The notes: generated by a model not told the origin, from the sequence alone. Positions 26,826 to 36,718 are shown, counted from the first letter of the stretch. The stretch is DNA of 64,000 bases from Flagellimonas aurea (GCF_017313785.1 NZ_JAFLNL010000010.1:56668-120667); one strand, 5' to 3'. Made by a program: numbers and translations.

Positions 26826-27767
26826 CTAACCCTTCAGATTTTCTAACATCTCCTTTGTGGTCTGGTCCAAATTGAATCTAGGTTCCCAGCCCCACTCATT
26901 TCTTGCCTCCGTATCATCAATGCTACTGGGCCAAGAATCAGCGATTTCCTGTCTAAAATCAGGGGCGTAGCTTATTTTGAAGTTTGGAATGTGCCCAACA
27001 ATGCTTTCGGCCATTTTTTCAGGGGTAAAGTTCATGCCGGCCAGATTATAGGAAGATCTTACTTTTATTTGCTCTGATGGACTTTCCATTAAACTAATGG
27101 TGGCTCTAATGGCATCGTCCATATACATCATGGGAAGTTCTGTATCACTCTTCAAAAAGCACTCATATGAACCTTTTTTAAGTGCTTCATGATAAATCTC
27201 AACCGCATAATCGGTAGTACCACCGCCAGGCATCGTTTTCCAGCTTATCAACCCGGGGTAGCGGACACTTCTAACATCCACGCCATATTTTTTATGATAG
27301 TATTCACACCACCTTTCCCCAGATTGCTTACTTATGCCATACACCGTACTTGGTTCCATGATTGTACTCTGCGGAGTATTGGTTTTAGGGGTGTTCGGTC
27401 CAAACACAGCTATGCTGGAAGGCCAGAATACTTTGGAAATCTTTTTGTCCTTTGCCAAATTCAGGACATTGAAAAGGGAATTCATGTTCAGGTTCCATGC
27501 ACGCATTGGGAATTTTTCTGCCGTGGCGCTGAGCATGGCAGCCATTAAGTAAACTTCATCGATCTCGTAATGCATCACCACATCTTCAATTGCGGCATAG
27601 TTGGTGGCGTCCAAGAGCTCAAAAGGTCCTGACTGCATTAAGGCGTCTCCGCCTTCGCGAATATCACTTGCAATTACATTATCAGCACCGTACTTGCTTC
27701 TATGTTCAAAGGTGAGTTCCGTTCCTATTTGGCCACAGGCGCCAATGATCAATATGGGCTTATGCAT
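26826..27767 (-). CDS. L-threonine 3-dehydrogenase-like SDR / NAD-dependent epimerase
   Basis: 313 residues. The Rossmann motif GACGQIG is at residues 9-15 and the catalytic YGISK follows. The lines PSSIAVFGP, RYPGLISW and GGTTDYAVEIYHEAL match the short-chain, UDP-galactose-epimerase-like threonine dehydrogenases known from Flavobacterium and mammals. These oxidise L-threonine to 2-amino-3-ketobutyrate with NAD+. A sugar-nucleotide epimerase is the alternative, but the GGTTDYA line favours threonine dehydrogenase. Cytosolic; single gene, convergent with the acidic protein four bases away. Confidence 0.85.
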   Translation of the reverse strand: MHKPILIIGACGQIGTELTFEHRSKYGADNVIASDIREGGDALMQSGPFELLDATNYAAIEDVVMHYEIDEVYLMAAMLSATAEKFPMRAWNLNMNSLFNVLNLAKDKKISKVFWPSSIAVFGPNTPKTNTPQSTIMEPSTVYGISKQSGERWCEYYHKKYGVDVRSVRYPGLISWKTMPGGGTTDYAVEIYHEALKKGSYECFLKSDTELPMMYMDDAIRATISLMESPSEQIKVRSSYNLAGMNFTPEKMAESIVGHIPNFKISYAPDFRQEIADSWPSSIDDTEARNEWGWEPRFNLDQTTKEMLENLKG

Positions 27768-27831
27768 TAAAAATGAAGTTAATTTAGTTCGAGGGCAAAG
27801 ATACCCTTTATTAAAATTTGTACATTAGCTT

Positions 27832-28329
27832 ATGCAAAAATTGTTAGGTATTCTTGTTCTGATAGTGCTTCTAAACGCCTGTAAAAAGGTTGAAGAAGCC
27901 CCTGTTGAGGTGAACACCGAGGAGTTGGAGTTCAACTATCAAAAAATGCCCGAAAAAGTTGAAATCAATCCCGAAGCTGCTGCTATAGTAGCTGATTGGC
28001 AACAGTTCAAAGATTTGAACAGTAGCATTGATGTGCTTTACAAGGCAACCAACAATGAAGATTTGGCACTTGCTATCGACGATTTAATAGAAAAGGAGAA
28101 GAAACTGGAAGCGGGCCAATACCCTGAACTGTTCGATTCGTTTCAAGTGAAGAGCCGACAGATGGTGATGCGAACTTTTTTGTACAAGGCGAAGACCAGC
28201 ATTATGGAAAATCAACCGACCACAGAGCCCACCATAAAGGTGTTGGAGGCATACAATTCCATACGTAAGCAGTTGAATGTGATCATGAACAGCCAATTGG
28301 ATAAAAAACTGATTCTAGATGATACATAA
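27832..28329 (+). CDS. Lipoprotein of unknown function
   Basis: 165 residues. Signal with lipobox LLNAC (Cys17), then KKVEEAPVE. The mature part is helical, with no domain I recognise. The last 11 bases overlap the start of the SnoaL-like gene, so the two are co-translated. Probably faces the periplasm, since basic rather than acidic residues follow the cysteine. Confidence 0.8.
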   Translation: MQKLLGILVLIVLLNACKKVEEAPVEVNTEELEFNYQKMPEKVEINPEAAAIVADWQQFKDLNSSIDVLYKATNNEDLALAIDDLIEKEKKLEAGQYPELFDSFQVKSRQMVMRTFLYKAKTSIMENQPTTEPTIKVLEAYNSIRKQLNVIMNSQLDKKLILDDT

Positions 28330-28819
28330 GATTCTTGTATTGGTGCTTTTAACGGTATCAGTCACCCTATTTGCGCAGAATACGGAGAAAGATAAAATCA
28401 ATGATGTGCTGGATGGTTGGCACCTTGCTGCGGCGAACGCCGATTTTGAGGCCTATTTTGATAAAATGACCGAGGACGGTGTGTTCTTGGGAACCGATGC
28501 CATGGAAAATTGGCAGAACGATGAATTCAGGGCATTCTCCAAACCCTATTTTGACAAGGGCAAAGCATGGAGCTTTACGGCGGTACAGCGAAATATTTAT
28601 GTAGGGGAGTCTGGCGATTTTGCCTGGTTCGACGAATTGTTGGATACCCAAATGAAAATATGCAGAGGTTCCGGAGTGCTTAAAAAAATAAATGGGCAAT
28701 GGAAGATTGCCCATTATGTATTGTCAATAGCGGTACCCAACGATAATGTGGCCGAGCTGGTCCAAATCAAGGAAGAAAAGGATAATGCTTTGCTCCAAGA
28801 ACTAAAAAAGAAGCAGTAG
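28319..28819 (+). CDS. Exported SnoaL/NTF2-like protein
   Basis: 166 residues with a signal peptide ending LFAQ. The mature part has the alpha+beta cone pattern of the SnoaL/DUF4440 group: VLDGWHLAAANADFEAYFDKM, then DGVFLGTD, and GSGVLKKINGQWKIAHYVLS near the end. Such domains bind small molecules or act as simple enzymes; no catalytic residue can be assigned. Overlaps the lipoprotein gene. Confidence 0.82.
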   Translation: MIHKILVLVLLTVSVTLFAQNTEKDKINDVLDGWHLAAANADFEAYFDKMTEDGVFLGTDAMENWQNDEFRAFSKPYFDKGKAWSFTAVQRNIYVGESGDFAWFDELLDTQMKICRGSGVLKKINGQWKIAHYVLSIAVPNDNVAELVQIKEEKDNALLQELKKKQ

Positions 28820-28820
28820 C

Positions 28821-29531
28821 TTAATTTTTAGTTCCTTCCGAACCTTCGGCGGCTTGTTGCTTTCTCGATTCCAAAGCTTGCTTGCTCAAACTTGCCAAAT
28901 TAAAATTCGGAGCTATTTTCAGTGCTTCATCAATAGAAGCAATAGCGGCATCGATATTCTCTTTGTTCTGGTTAAAATCGGCCAATCCCTTCAAATGGTA
29001 GAAAGCCGCTTTTAGAGGAACTTCATAGGGTTGTTGTCTTTCATAAAAGGCATACTTCATTTCATCCGTTGCATTGGCAATACCATATTCGATATTTTTA
29101 ACGGCTCCTTCCATATCCCCAGTTTGAATTTTAAGATCGGCCATTTCATAAGCCAAGTAAGGAGATGGGTTTCTGGAATTCAACTCCTCAAAATGTTCCA
29201 AAGCTCTTTTGGGCTGGTTCAAGGACTTGAGTGAAAAGGCCTTTACCTGTACCGCCAAATCCGAATCTTCGGCATTCTTTTCAATGCCTATAGTGTTCAA
29301 GGCTTGCATGTGTTTGCCATTGTTCATGTAAACAAAGGCCAAAGTATCCCTTCTCTCTTTGGACGGAGAAATGACGTTAAGGTGCGTCAATGCACTGATA
29401 ACACCATTTACATCACCCTGAAGGCGCATTTCTTTATAGTAGGCATTATAGTGCTTTAGGAGTGCATCGTTTGTTTGGGAAATACCTGTAAAGCCCACAA
29501 ATAGGAGCAATAGGAGTACAGTCTTTTTCAT
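28821..29531 (-). CDS. Exported TPR protein
   Basis: 236 residues with a signal peptide (MKKTVLLLLLFVGFTGISQ). About five TPR-like helical hairpins cover the mature protein (for example KRALEHFEELNSRNPSPYLAYEMADL). A scaffold role in the periplasm is likely; partner unknown. Ends two bases from the convergent SnoaL-like gene. Confidence 0.82.
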   Translation of the reverse strand: MKKTVLLLLLFVGFTGISQTNDALLKHYNAYYKEMRLQGDVNGVISALTHLNVISPSKERRDTLAFVYMNNGKHMQALNTIGIEKNAEDSDLAVQVKAFSLKSLNQPKRALEHFEELNSRNPSPYLAYEMADLKIQTGDMEGAVKNIEYGIANATDEMKYAFYERQQPYEVPLKAAFYHLKGLADFNQNKENIDAAIASIDEALKIAPNFNLASLSKQALESRKQQAAEGSEGTKN

Positions 29532-29613
29532 TGATCTTCAATTTAGTGCGCCAAATCTAACAAATTAATCCCAACCCGCCTGTTAAGAATTCGATAAGTA
29601 AAAGGCTATGGCC

Positions 29614-30420
29614 CTAGGAATCAATTGCTGTTTGAAAGGTTTGGCCTTTGCCCATAAAGTTCTTGCTCAGCACTATCTTCCCTTTGGTATCGGGTTCTTC
29701 GTCATATGCGGGAGCGGGCAAGCCTCTCTTTTGGGCTTCTTCAAAATAATATATTTGCTTTTTGGGGTGATGCGGATATACACCGTTAAAGAGTTCTCCC
29801 CAGTATCCTTGCTCTAGAATGGTAGCAATCATGTGAATGCAATCATGAAGGTGGATCAGATTTATTGGATTGTTTCCACCAGTCAGGTTCTCCCGACCTG
29901 AAAGCATGGTGACGGGATGTCTATTTGGACCAATCAAACCTCCAAATCTAATGATGGTTGCGATGAACCCATTTTCGTTTTTCAATAGGTTTTCGCATTC
30001 CACCAATTGTCTACCCGATTCGGTTGTAGGCTGTGTGGGCGATTCTTCGGAGACTTCGCCATCGGCATCCCCGTAAACAGCCGTACTGCTCACAAAAATG
30101 AGATGGGATACATCACTCTTTTTGATTTCCGTGATGAGGTGCTTGATTTTTTCAACATAGCTTTCGGTTTGCTTGCCACGAAGTTTCGGCGGTACGTTGA
30201 TGATCACTTTATCAAGATCGGAAAGGAAGCTTTGGATGTCGCCTTCAATTTCTTTTTCTGACAAACGAACCTTGAAGGGTTTGATTCCCTCGTTCTCCAA
30301 GGCAGAGAACTTATCGGATGATGTTGTGGTCCCGTGAACGTTGTATCCATCTTCAATTAATTTTTTCGCTAAGGGGAACCCTAGCCAACCGCAGCCCAAA
30401 ACACCAATGTTTTTACTCAA
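29614..30420 (-). CDS. YeeZ-like NAD(P)-dependent SDR
   Basis: 268 residues. The N-terminal dinucleotide site is GVLGCGWLGFPLA, followed by an extended-SDR core with FVSSTAVYGD and RFGGLIGPNRHP. The overall pattern is that of E. coli YeeZ-like epimerases, whose substrate is unknown. The YxxxK catalytic pair is not obvious, as in that subgroup. Its start overlaps the end of the M28 peptidase gene by eight bases. Confidence 0.82.
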   Translation of the reverse strand: MSKNIGVLGCGWLGFPLAKKLIEDGYNVHGTTTSSDKFSALENEGIKPFKVRLSEKEIEGDIQSFLSDLDKVIINVPPKLRGKQTESYVEKIKHLITEIKKSDVSHLIFVSSTAVYGDADGEVSEESPTQPTTESGRQLVECENLLKNENGFIATIIRFGGLIGPNRHPVTMLSGRENLTGGNNPINLIHLHDCIHMIATILEQGYWGELFNGVYPHHPKKQIYYFEEAQKRGLPAPAYDEEPDTKGKIVLSKNFMGKGQTFQTAIDS

Positions 30421-32683
30421 ATCGTAAAGTTTTAATCGTTAATATAGCATCATTTAGAACAAATGGCATGGGAATACTGTTTTTTGGACGTTCCGGAATA
30501 CTGAAGTCAGGATGTGTCAAAAGGTCGTTGGATGCTTCATAAAGAGTAAGTTCCAGTACAGAATCCTTGGGAAACTCCAATTGTAGTTCCGTAAAATTAT
30601 TGTTTGTTATGTAGTGTGTGACCAATCTGTTTTTCCTGTTTTCCAAGAAATGGGAGGATAGCTCAATCTGGTTTACTTTGGCTTTCCCCAATTTTATCGG
30701 GTTTGTAAAAATCTCCAAACGGTTTACGTCTCTTTGCGGGGTTATGCAGATTTCAATCACTCTGTTTTCACCAACGATGGTGTCCATTACCGTGTCAATG
30801 TATGGCACGGGTATTTCTTTTTTCGGAGCATCGGCAACATAATTCAAATTGGTGCGGTATTTACTGGAAATTGTCTCTGCTTCGGGTTGCTTTTTATCCT
30901 CTCCAAGAAATTGACCGTTCCAATCTATCAGGACATTGTCGTAAGTGGCCCATTGGGAAGTGTTTTTGTCTTCATTGTAAACATATAGCAAGCTGCTTGG
31001 TTTTGGTCTTTTCTCGTTAAAGTCGGATTGGATATGGCTTGTGATTCCAAATGTGAAGAAGAGAAACAAACAGAGATAGGCCAAACGCCCTTTACTTTTT
31101 AACTGGCCAAAAAATGGGAGTATTAGGAAGAACAACAGTGTTGTGAACAGCGTTGAGGCGACCATCATTTTTAAACCAAGGCCAACGGGGAACATTTTAA
31201 TGAAAGGGGAGTAGATGAGTACTGCGGGCAATGCCAGAAATACCATAAGGAAAGGGTTTGGCTTTTCTTGGTTAATAGTAATTAAAAGTCCTGCCAACAA
31301 ACCAAATAGGGGAATTATAAAAAAGCTGGCTCCTTTGAGGTAGTGTGCAACCAATCCGCAAACGATCAGCCAAATAAAAATTGGGGCAACCAATAAATTG
31401 GGTGTACTTGTTTTTCGATATTTGTGATAGGTGTAAAAACACACGAACAACGAGAACATGACATATACCACAATGTAGAGATGCCCATTGTAAGTGAATC
31501 CATGGAGCATGTCCTTAAAACCAGGGTACCACCATGTAATTATGGACCAACAGAAATATCCCGCAAGTCCGTTGACGAGCAAAGTGATAAGAACCGGAAC
31601 AAAGCCCTTGAAAATTTCCTTGATATTGAGTTTTTTGTTTTTGAAACCAAAAAATAGCAGCAGTACAAACGCAAGAACTGCAAAACCGAACATAGGCCAG
31701 ATCCATTCAAAAGGGTAGGAGACCATGTGATACAATGGGAGATTGTAATAAACTTCATCGCTCAAACTTTTTAGGTTATCCAAATCGGCATCACTAAAAT
31801 GGGTGAGCAGGGGCATTAAGTAGCTTCCTTGGTGAGCAAGTGTGTTCCTATCCAATCTTTCGTAGTTGTCCAATGCAGTATGGTAATCAAAATGGTCATC
31901 GATAAAGGCAAAATTGAAGCCCTCAATATCGCCGTCCTCCCTGAAAACGGTAAGGTCGGTATCGTTAGGGAGCATTTTGTAGATACTGTAGGCCAAGGAA
32001 TTTGCTACGGGATATTTTGGATTGGCCTCTTTGAATTCTTTTATCAATTTGGCATTGCCCCTGTTGGTTTCGATAAGCATGTAACTGGGGCCACCGCTGC
32101 CCCGTGCCTCAAAATTAAGGACAAGGCCTACATCTTTGGCCCACGGGTGCTTGTTTACAAAAAGGTCCGCTCCGTTAAGCCCAAGCTCCTCTGCATCGCT
32201 GATTAGGATAATGATGTCGTTTTTGGGCGTTCTGTTCTCGCTCAAAAAAGCGCGGATACCTTCCAAAATAGTCGCCACGCCGCTTCCTGCGTCGCTTGCT
32301 CCGAAGGATGAATGTGGATTACTGTCGTAGTGAGACAATAGAAGAAGTGCTTTTCCATCTCCACTTCCTTCTATTCTTGCAAGAATATTGGTTGCCTTGC
32401 TCAAGTTGCCCCAGTCACCTGCAGTGTACCCATCTTGAACGGTGGTCGTCAACCCCATTTTGTTCAATTCGGAAATGATATAATCTTTGACGCGTTCGTG
32501 CCCAGGGAAACCAACGGCATGGGGTTCCATAGATAATTGTTTTACATGCTCCAGCGCCCTGTCTGTGGAAAAGGCTTCCAGCTCAACATCTTGGTCGGGG
32601 CTGTAGGGAGGCATCAAGGATTTAAAACTCCAGTATACGGCAAAAAGAAGGAGTAATAGGGCAAGGGTTCGGGAAAATTTCAT
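30413..32683 (-). CDS. M28-family membrane metallopeptidase
   Basis: 756 residues. An N-terminal membrane anchor precedes a periplasmic zinc aminopeptidase domain with the M28 ligands in order: HYDS, ASDAGSG, DAEELGLNG, NFEARGSGG and YHTALD. The second half has about eight membrane helices and a C-terminal beta domain, as in Fxna/ERMP1-type membrane-bound M28 peptidases. It probably trims N-terminal residues of periplasmic peptides. First gene of a two-gene unit with the SDR. Confidence 0.9.
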   Translation of the reverse strand: MKFSRTLALLLLLFAVYWSFKSLMPPYSPDQDVELEAFSTDRALEHVKQLSMEPHAVGFPGHERVKDYIISELNKMGLTTTVQDGYTAGDWGNLSKATNILARIEGSGDGKALLLLSHYDSNPHSSFGASDAGSGVATILEGIRAFLSENRTPKNDIIILISDAEELGLNGADLFVNKHPWAKDVGLVLNFEARGSGGPSYMLIETNRGNAKLIKEFKEANPKYPVANSLAYSIYKMLPNDTDLTVFREDGDIEGFNFAFIDDHFDYHTALDNYERLDRNTLAHQGSYLMPLLTHFSDADLDNLKSLSDEVYYNLPLYHMVSYPFEWIWPMFGFAVLAFVLLLFFGFKNKKLNIKEIFKGFVPVLITLLVNGLAGYFCWSIITWWYPGFKDMLHGFTYNGHLYIVVYVMFSLFVCFYTYHKYRKTSTPNLLVAPIFIWLIVCGLVAHYLKGASFFIIPLFGLLAGLLITINQEKPNPFLMVFLALPAVLIYSPFIKMFPVGLGLKMMVASTLFTTLLFFLILPFFGQLKSKGRLAYLCLFLFFTFGITSHIQSDFNEKRPKPSSLLYVYNEDKNTSQWATYDNVLIDWNGQFLGEDKKQPEAETISSKYRTNLNYVADAPKKEIPVPYIDTVMDTIVGENRVIEICITPQRDVNRLEIFTNPIKLGKAKVNQIELSSHFLENRKNRLVTHYITNNNFTELQLEFPKDSVLELTLYEASNDLLTHPDFSIPERPKNSIPMPFVLNDAILTIKTLRFE

Positions 32684-32805
32684 GGCTTAGCGTTGTTGGT
32701 GATTAAATGTATGAAATTCTAAAAGGTTCTCATATTTTGATGTCAAAAATTAGGTTATTCGCTAAAAAAGTCTATATTTATTATTCAACTTTAAAATCTA
32801 ACCAT

Positions 32806-33276
32806 ATGGCAATCAAAAGTTTTCAAGGCGTACGATGCAAAGAGGAGGCCAAGAAGAAATACAATGCCCCAATTTTGGTGGAGGATTACATGACCAAAAA
32901 ATTGATCACCTTTTCTCCGGACCAGTCCATTTTGGAAGTGATGGAGACTTTTGCCAAACACCATATTTCTGGTGGACCCGTTGTGGACAACAATGGTTTT
33001 TTGGTAGGGATTGTTTCGGAGGCTGACTGTATGAAACAGATATCCGAGAGCAGGTATTTTAATCAACCTATTTTGGACAAAAGCGTGGAGCGGTTTATGA
33101 CCAAGAATGTTGAGACCATTCCTCACGATATGTCCATTTTTGATGCGGCTGGTGTTTTTGATAGGCATAATAGACGTAGGTTACCTGTGATGAAGAACGA
33201 TATTTTGGTGGGTCAGATCAGCCGAAAAGATATTGTGGTTGCGGCCCTCAAGCTTACTTCCCATAGTTGGAAATAA
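32806..33276 (+). CDS. CBS-domain pair protein
   Basis: 156 residues from the ATG at 32806; the open frame runs back to 32707, but that part is AT-rich and not domain-like. Two CBS motifs are present: VEDYMTKKLITFSPDQSILEV with GIVSEADCM, and VERFMTKNVETIPHDMSIFDA with GQISRKDIV. Stand-alone CBS pairs bind adenine nucleotides and regulate partners. The partner is not in the neighbourhood. Confidence 0.9.
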   Translation: MAIKSFQGVRCKEEAKKKYNAPILVEDYMTKKLITFSPDQSILEVMETFAKHHISGGPVVDNNGFLVGIVSEADCMKQISESRYFNQPILDKSVERFMTKNVETIPHDMSIFDAAGVFDRHNRRRLPVMKNDILVGQISRKDIVVAALKLTSHSWK

Positions 33277-33630
33277 TTATTCCCTTTTTACGATCATAAA
33301 ATAGTCATTGTCGAGGGGTAGATAGCCCAAATCGTAGACAAAAAAGTAGGTGCTGCCTTTTTTGGTGGTATAAAGGTTGGTGAGGTATTCAAAATCGAAA
33401 CCTTTGTCCAGCAACCGCATTTTGGTGGTCTTGGTTTTGCCGTCCTTGAGAGGGAAACTGTCAAGAATTCTGTAATTCTTGCGAAGCTTGTTGTTGATGT
33501 TTCGAACAAGGTTTTTGCTGTCTCTGTTCAGTAGGTTATTGTATGCGTTTCTACAATGGTCGGAACAGTATTTTTGGTCGATACGGCCCAAGAGTTTTTC
33601 GCCACAGACCAAGCATTTTCTTTCAGGCAT
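33277..33630 (-). CDS. Zinc-ribbon conserved hypothetical protein
   Basis: 117 residues. Four cysteines in CLVCGEKL and YCSDHCRNAYNN form a probable treble-clef zinc site of the DUF2116 kind. The C-terminal half (TKMRLLDKGFDFEYLTNLYT) has no family I can name, but the arrangement is familiar from Bacteroidota genomes. Nucleic-acid binding is possible. Convergent with the CBS gene with no spacing at all. Confidence 0.78.
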   Translation of the reverse strand: MPERKCLVCGEKLLGRIDQKYCSDHCRNAYNNLLNRDSKNLVRNINNKLRKNYRILDSFPLKDGKTKTTKMRLLDKGFDFEYLTNLYTTKKGSTYFFVYDLGYLPLDNDYFMIVKRE

Positions 33631-33639
33631 AGGATAAGA

Positions 33640-34221
33640 TTAGGTCACCACAATATCATACTTTTTTAATAAACCGATTAGACCGCCCTCACTGAAACGG
33701 GTTTTTTTTATGTGATTGATGGACGGGTCGATGTTGAAATTAGTGGCTGAGGTAAAATCGGACTGTTCGAGATTCGTATTTTCAAAAAGGGCGTTTTCAA
33801 GGTCGCAACCAGAAAATTCTGCTTGCTTTAGATGAGCCTCAGAGAAATCGGTTTGATGTAATTTACAATCTTGAAAACCAATACGAGGCAAATCCATTCC
33901 ATTGAAAGATGCCACCGAAAGATTACATCCGCTAAAACGTAGTGATAATAAAAGTTGACTGCAAGTTTCAAACTGAACCCCCACCATTTTACAGTCCTTA
34001 AAAGTTACATCGTTAAAAGTGGTATTGGCGATATTGGTATTGGTAAGGTCGCATCCTTCAAAAGTGCACTCCACAAAATTTTGATTGTCCAAATACCCCT
34101 TGGAGAACAGGCAGTCCACAAAACGGCAATTTTCGTAATCGCCCTTGGGCAATTTTTGCTTAGTATAATCCCGTTTTGTGAACTTCTGATCTGTCCAAAA
34201 GTTTGCCGACATGGTCTTCAC
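33640..34221 (-). CDS. Pentapeptide-repeat protein
   Basis: 193 residues made of about 25 A(D/N)LXX-like pentapeptides (for example CDLTNTNIANTTFNDVTF), which fold as a right-handed quadrilateral beta-helix. Size and single-helix layout are near Qnr and McbG, DNA mimics that protect gyrase, but the same fold has many other uses. No resistance claim is supported. Ten bases from the zinc-ribbon gene on the same strand. Confidence 0.87.
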   Translation of the reverse strand: MKTMSANFWTDQKFTKRDYTKQKLPKGDYENCRFVDCLFSKGYLDNQNFVECTFEGCDLTNTNIANTTFNDVTFKDCKMVGVQFETCSQLLLSLRFSGCNLSVASFNGMDLPRIGFQDCKLHQTDFSEAHLKQAEFSGCDLENALFENTNLEQSDFTSATNFNIDPSINHIKKTRFSEGGLIGLLKKYDIVVT

Positions 34222-34229
34222 TTATTTTG

Positions 34230-34721
34230 TTACTTCATTCGGTTGTATGCAAAAAGAACTTCTCCGGTATTTCCATTTTCCTCGATAAGGACCCAAACAT
34301 TGATTTGGTCTTCGCTTATTTTTTCCATGGTAAGTCCCTCAAAATATACCTTGTTGGGTTCAAGTTTCACCAGTTTAAAGTCAATGGTCTGGTCTTTTTC
34401 CTCCCAACCCCTCATGTTTCCATCAAAATGTTTAAGCTGTAGTATAATGGAATCGTCCAATTGTTGAATGTGTCCTGACTCATAGAAGGATACTTTGTCA
34501 TCGTTTACCAATCGGAACACGAACATCATGGAGTTGCCCAAAGGTGCACTCCAGATTTCTTCGGCAATTCCACCAAATGCTTCGCCTGTCCAATGCCCCT
34601 CTATCCAAGAGACGTCTTCCAAATTTGCCTTGGGCGATGATTCTCCTTCAGAGAGCTGTAAGGTTTCTTGAGCAGAAACGATTCCTGCGCAAAACAGTAA
34701 AATAAGTTTGATTGATTTCAT
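34230..34721 (-). CDS. Exported DUF6265 protein
   Basis: 163 residues with a signal peptide (MKSIKLILLFCAGIVSAQ). The line DVSWIEGHWTGEAFGGIAEE and the pattern SMMFVFRLVNDDKVSFYE fit the DUF6265 family, a small beta-barrel, lipocalin-like fold. Function unknown. Eight bases before the pentapeptide gene in the same direction. Confidence 0.8.
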   Translation of the reverse strand: MKSIKLILLFCAGIVSAQETLQLSEGESSPKANLEDVSWIEGHWTGEAFGGIAEEIWSAPLGNSMMFVFRLVNDDKVSFYESGHIQQLDDSIILQLKHFDGNMRGWEEKDQTIDFKLVKLEPNKVYFEGLTMEKISEDQINVWVLIEENGNTGEVLFAYNRMK

Positions 34722-34757
34722 GGTTTGGTCGTTTTTTTGATTGATAAACCCTATCCG

Positions 34758-35456
34758 TTAATTGGACAGGGCGAATTTTACATTTACAGTGGTCTCCACT
34801 CGTATTTTCTCAAAATCGATATCCAAAGGCTGTGCTTGTCCCATATCGGAAGAAACGGCTTTCATTTCCATCATCGGAGCTTGGTTGTATCTTGGGTAAT
34901 ATTGCGAGTTGTCGGCAATATGAATGGCCATTCCAACTTTTTGGCCCAATGGTTTTGTTAGGGCCTCAGCTTTTTGCATGGCCTTTTTTACGGCTTTTGT
35001 TCTTAGCTCGAGTTCCAGTTCCTCCATTTTGGAGTACTCTGTTTTTTCAATATTGGTGTTGGCAATGTCCAATTGTTCCAAGGCCACCATTACTTCGCCC
35101 AATTCTTTTCCAGAATACACTACCAACGAGTATTGCTTGCTTTTTAGCACCTCTTTTTGGCGCAAGAAATATTTTTTGAAGTTACTGCCCATGTCTTTGA
35201 TTACCAATTGCTTGTCCAAATCTATGCCCATGGCCTTAAAGCGCTGTGCCATTTGGTTCTCCTGTTCTTCGACAGAGACGCGGCCTTTAGTGTCCTTTTC
35301 TTGTATAATAATGTTCAAATAGATTTTATCCGGGGTCACCAGCGTGTCCACTTGCGAAGAGGTTTCCAGATAGGGAGTGTCCAAAAAGTTTTTGGATTGG
35401 GCAAAGGTTGTCATAGTAATTAAAGCTGTTGCTACAAAAATTATAGTCTTTCTCAT
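34758..35456 (-). CDS. SIMPL (DUF541) periplasmic protein
   Basis: 232 residues with a signal peptide ending TTFAQ. The SIMPL pattern is clear: LVTPDKIYLNIIIQEKDTKG, the helical KAVKKAMQKAEALTKPLGQKVG, and a C-terminal strand VETTVNVKFALS. Family members form multimeric assemblies in the periplasm and some are linked to oxidative stress (E. coli YggE). Head of a leftward run of four genes to 33277. Confidence 0.88.
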   Translation of the reverse strand: MRKTIIFVATALITMTTFAQSKNFLDTPYLETSSQVDTLVTPDKIYLNIIIQEKDTKGRVSVEEQENQMAQRFKAMGIDLDKQLVIKDMGSNFKKYFLRQKEVLKSKQYSLVVYSGKELGEVMVALEQLDIANTNIEKTEYSKMEELELELRTKAVKKAMQKAEALTKPLGQKVGMAIHIADNSQYYPRYNQAPMMEMKAVSSDMGQAQPLDIDFEKIRVETTVNVKFALSN

Positions 35457-35581
35457 GATGTAATTTTATTAAAGATAAATACTTCCGCCTTATGTTCAAA
35501 ACCTGTGCCGTTTTGGATTTTGCTCCCTTGTATTGATTCAAATCTTTGGATTAACTCGATAAACTTGAGTACATTGTAGGG

Positions 35582-36718
35582 ATGAAATTTATTTTGGCAC
35601 CCGATAAATATAAAGGCTCGCTCACAGGACGCGAATTTTGTGAAACCGTTGCTCAAGGTATCTATAAAGTTTTCCCAAAATCGGAAATTTTGAAGATGCC
35701 TTTGGCCGATGGTGGAGATGGCACCATTGATATTGTGGCGGATTATCTCAAAGCAGCAAAGGTGAGCGTAAAGGTCAAGGATCCTCTTTTTAGGGAGATT
35801 ACAACACACTATCTGCTGTCGGAGGATGGGCAAACAGCTTTTATCGAAATGTCCGAAGCATCCGGTTATAAGTTGCTGCAAAAAACCGAGATGAACTGCA
35901 TGCACACCACTACATTGGGAACTGGGGAAATGATTTTGGACGCTTTGGAACGTGGTGCCCAAACCATATTGTTGGGAATAGGCGGCAGTGCTACCAACGA
36001 TGGTGGCATGGGGATGGCAAAAGCGTTAGGCTATTCATTTTTGGATGCCGAAGGAAATGAATTGAAACCAATCGGGGAGAATTTGGCAAAGGTTAAGAAA
36101 ATCCGTCAAAATAATATCCATCCAAAGCTGGCCGAAATTAAAATCCAAGTAGCTTGCGATGTAAACAACCCCTTTTATGGAGAAAACGGTGCGGCCAAAA
36201 TTTATGGCGCCCAAAAAGGTGCTTCTGAGGAGGATATCGAGTTTTTGGATGGAGGGTTGAAAAACTTTTCCAAAATGCTCGAAGCATCATTTGACATTGA
36301 TGTCCAAAATATTCCAGGTTCCGGAGCTGCCGGTGGCGTTGGTGGGGGAGCGGTAGTTTTTTTGAATGCCGAACTGGTTTCTGGTGTTGATTTGATTATG
36401 CAGCTTGCCAATTTTGATGAAGCGTTGCAAGGAGCTGATTGGGTGATTACGGGCGAGGGACAATTGGACGGCCAGACCTTTTCTGGAAAAACCATCAGCG
36501 GAGTGATACGATCTGCAAAAAAACATAAGGTTCCCGTTGCCGCCTTTTGTGGGTCTGTTGATGTTGACATTAACGAGATGCAAGAAATGGGATTGGATTA
36601 TGCAGTCTCCATTCTTAATCAAATAGGAAATCTGGATGACGCCAAGGCAAGGACGGTAGAAAATTTGAAATTGGCCAGTTACAATTTTGCAAATTTGGTG
36701 AAGCTGGGCAAAGGTTAA
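35582..36718 (+). CDS. Glycerate kinase, type 1 (GarK/GlxK family)
   Basis: 378 residues, the usual length. The opening APDKYKGSLTGREFC, PLADGGDGT, GIGGSATNDGGMGMAKALG and WVITGEGQLDGQTFSGK are all diagnostic of the glycerate kinase I family. It phosphorylates D-glycerate with ATP to 2-phosphoglycerate, feeding glycolysis. Cytosolic. Stands alone; its end overlaps the convergent acetyltransferase by four bases. Confidence 0.95.
   Translation: MKFILAPDKYKGSLTGREFCETVAQGIYKVFPKSEILKMPLADGGDGTIDIVADYLKAAKVSVKVKDPLFREITTHYLLSEDGQTAFIEMSEASGYKLLQKTEMNCMHTTTLGTGEMILDALERGAQTILLGIGGSATNDGGMGMAKALGYSFLDAEGNELKPIGENLAKVKKIRQNNIHPKLAEIKIQVACDVNNPFYGENGAAKIYGAQKGASEEDIEFLDGGLKNFSKMLEASFDIDVQNIPGSGAAGGVGGGAVVFLNAELVSGVDLIMQLANFDEALQGADWVITGEGQLDGQTFSGKTISGVIRSAKKHKVPVAAFCGSVDVDINEMQEMGLDYAVSILNQIGNLDDAKARTVENLKLASYNFANLVKLGKG

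Noticed and set aside
33640..34221. Quinolone-resistance (Qnr) assignment for the pentapeptide protein
   Set aside because: Size is similar, but pentapeptide proteins are diverse and no Qnr-specific residue pattern is visible.
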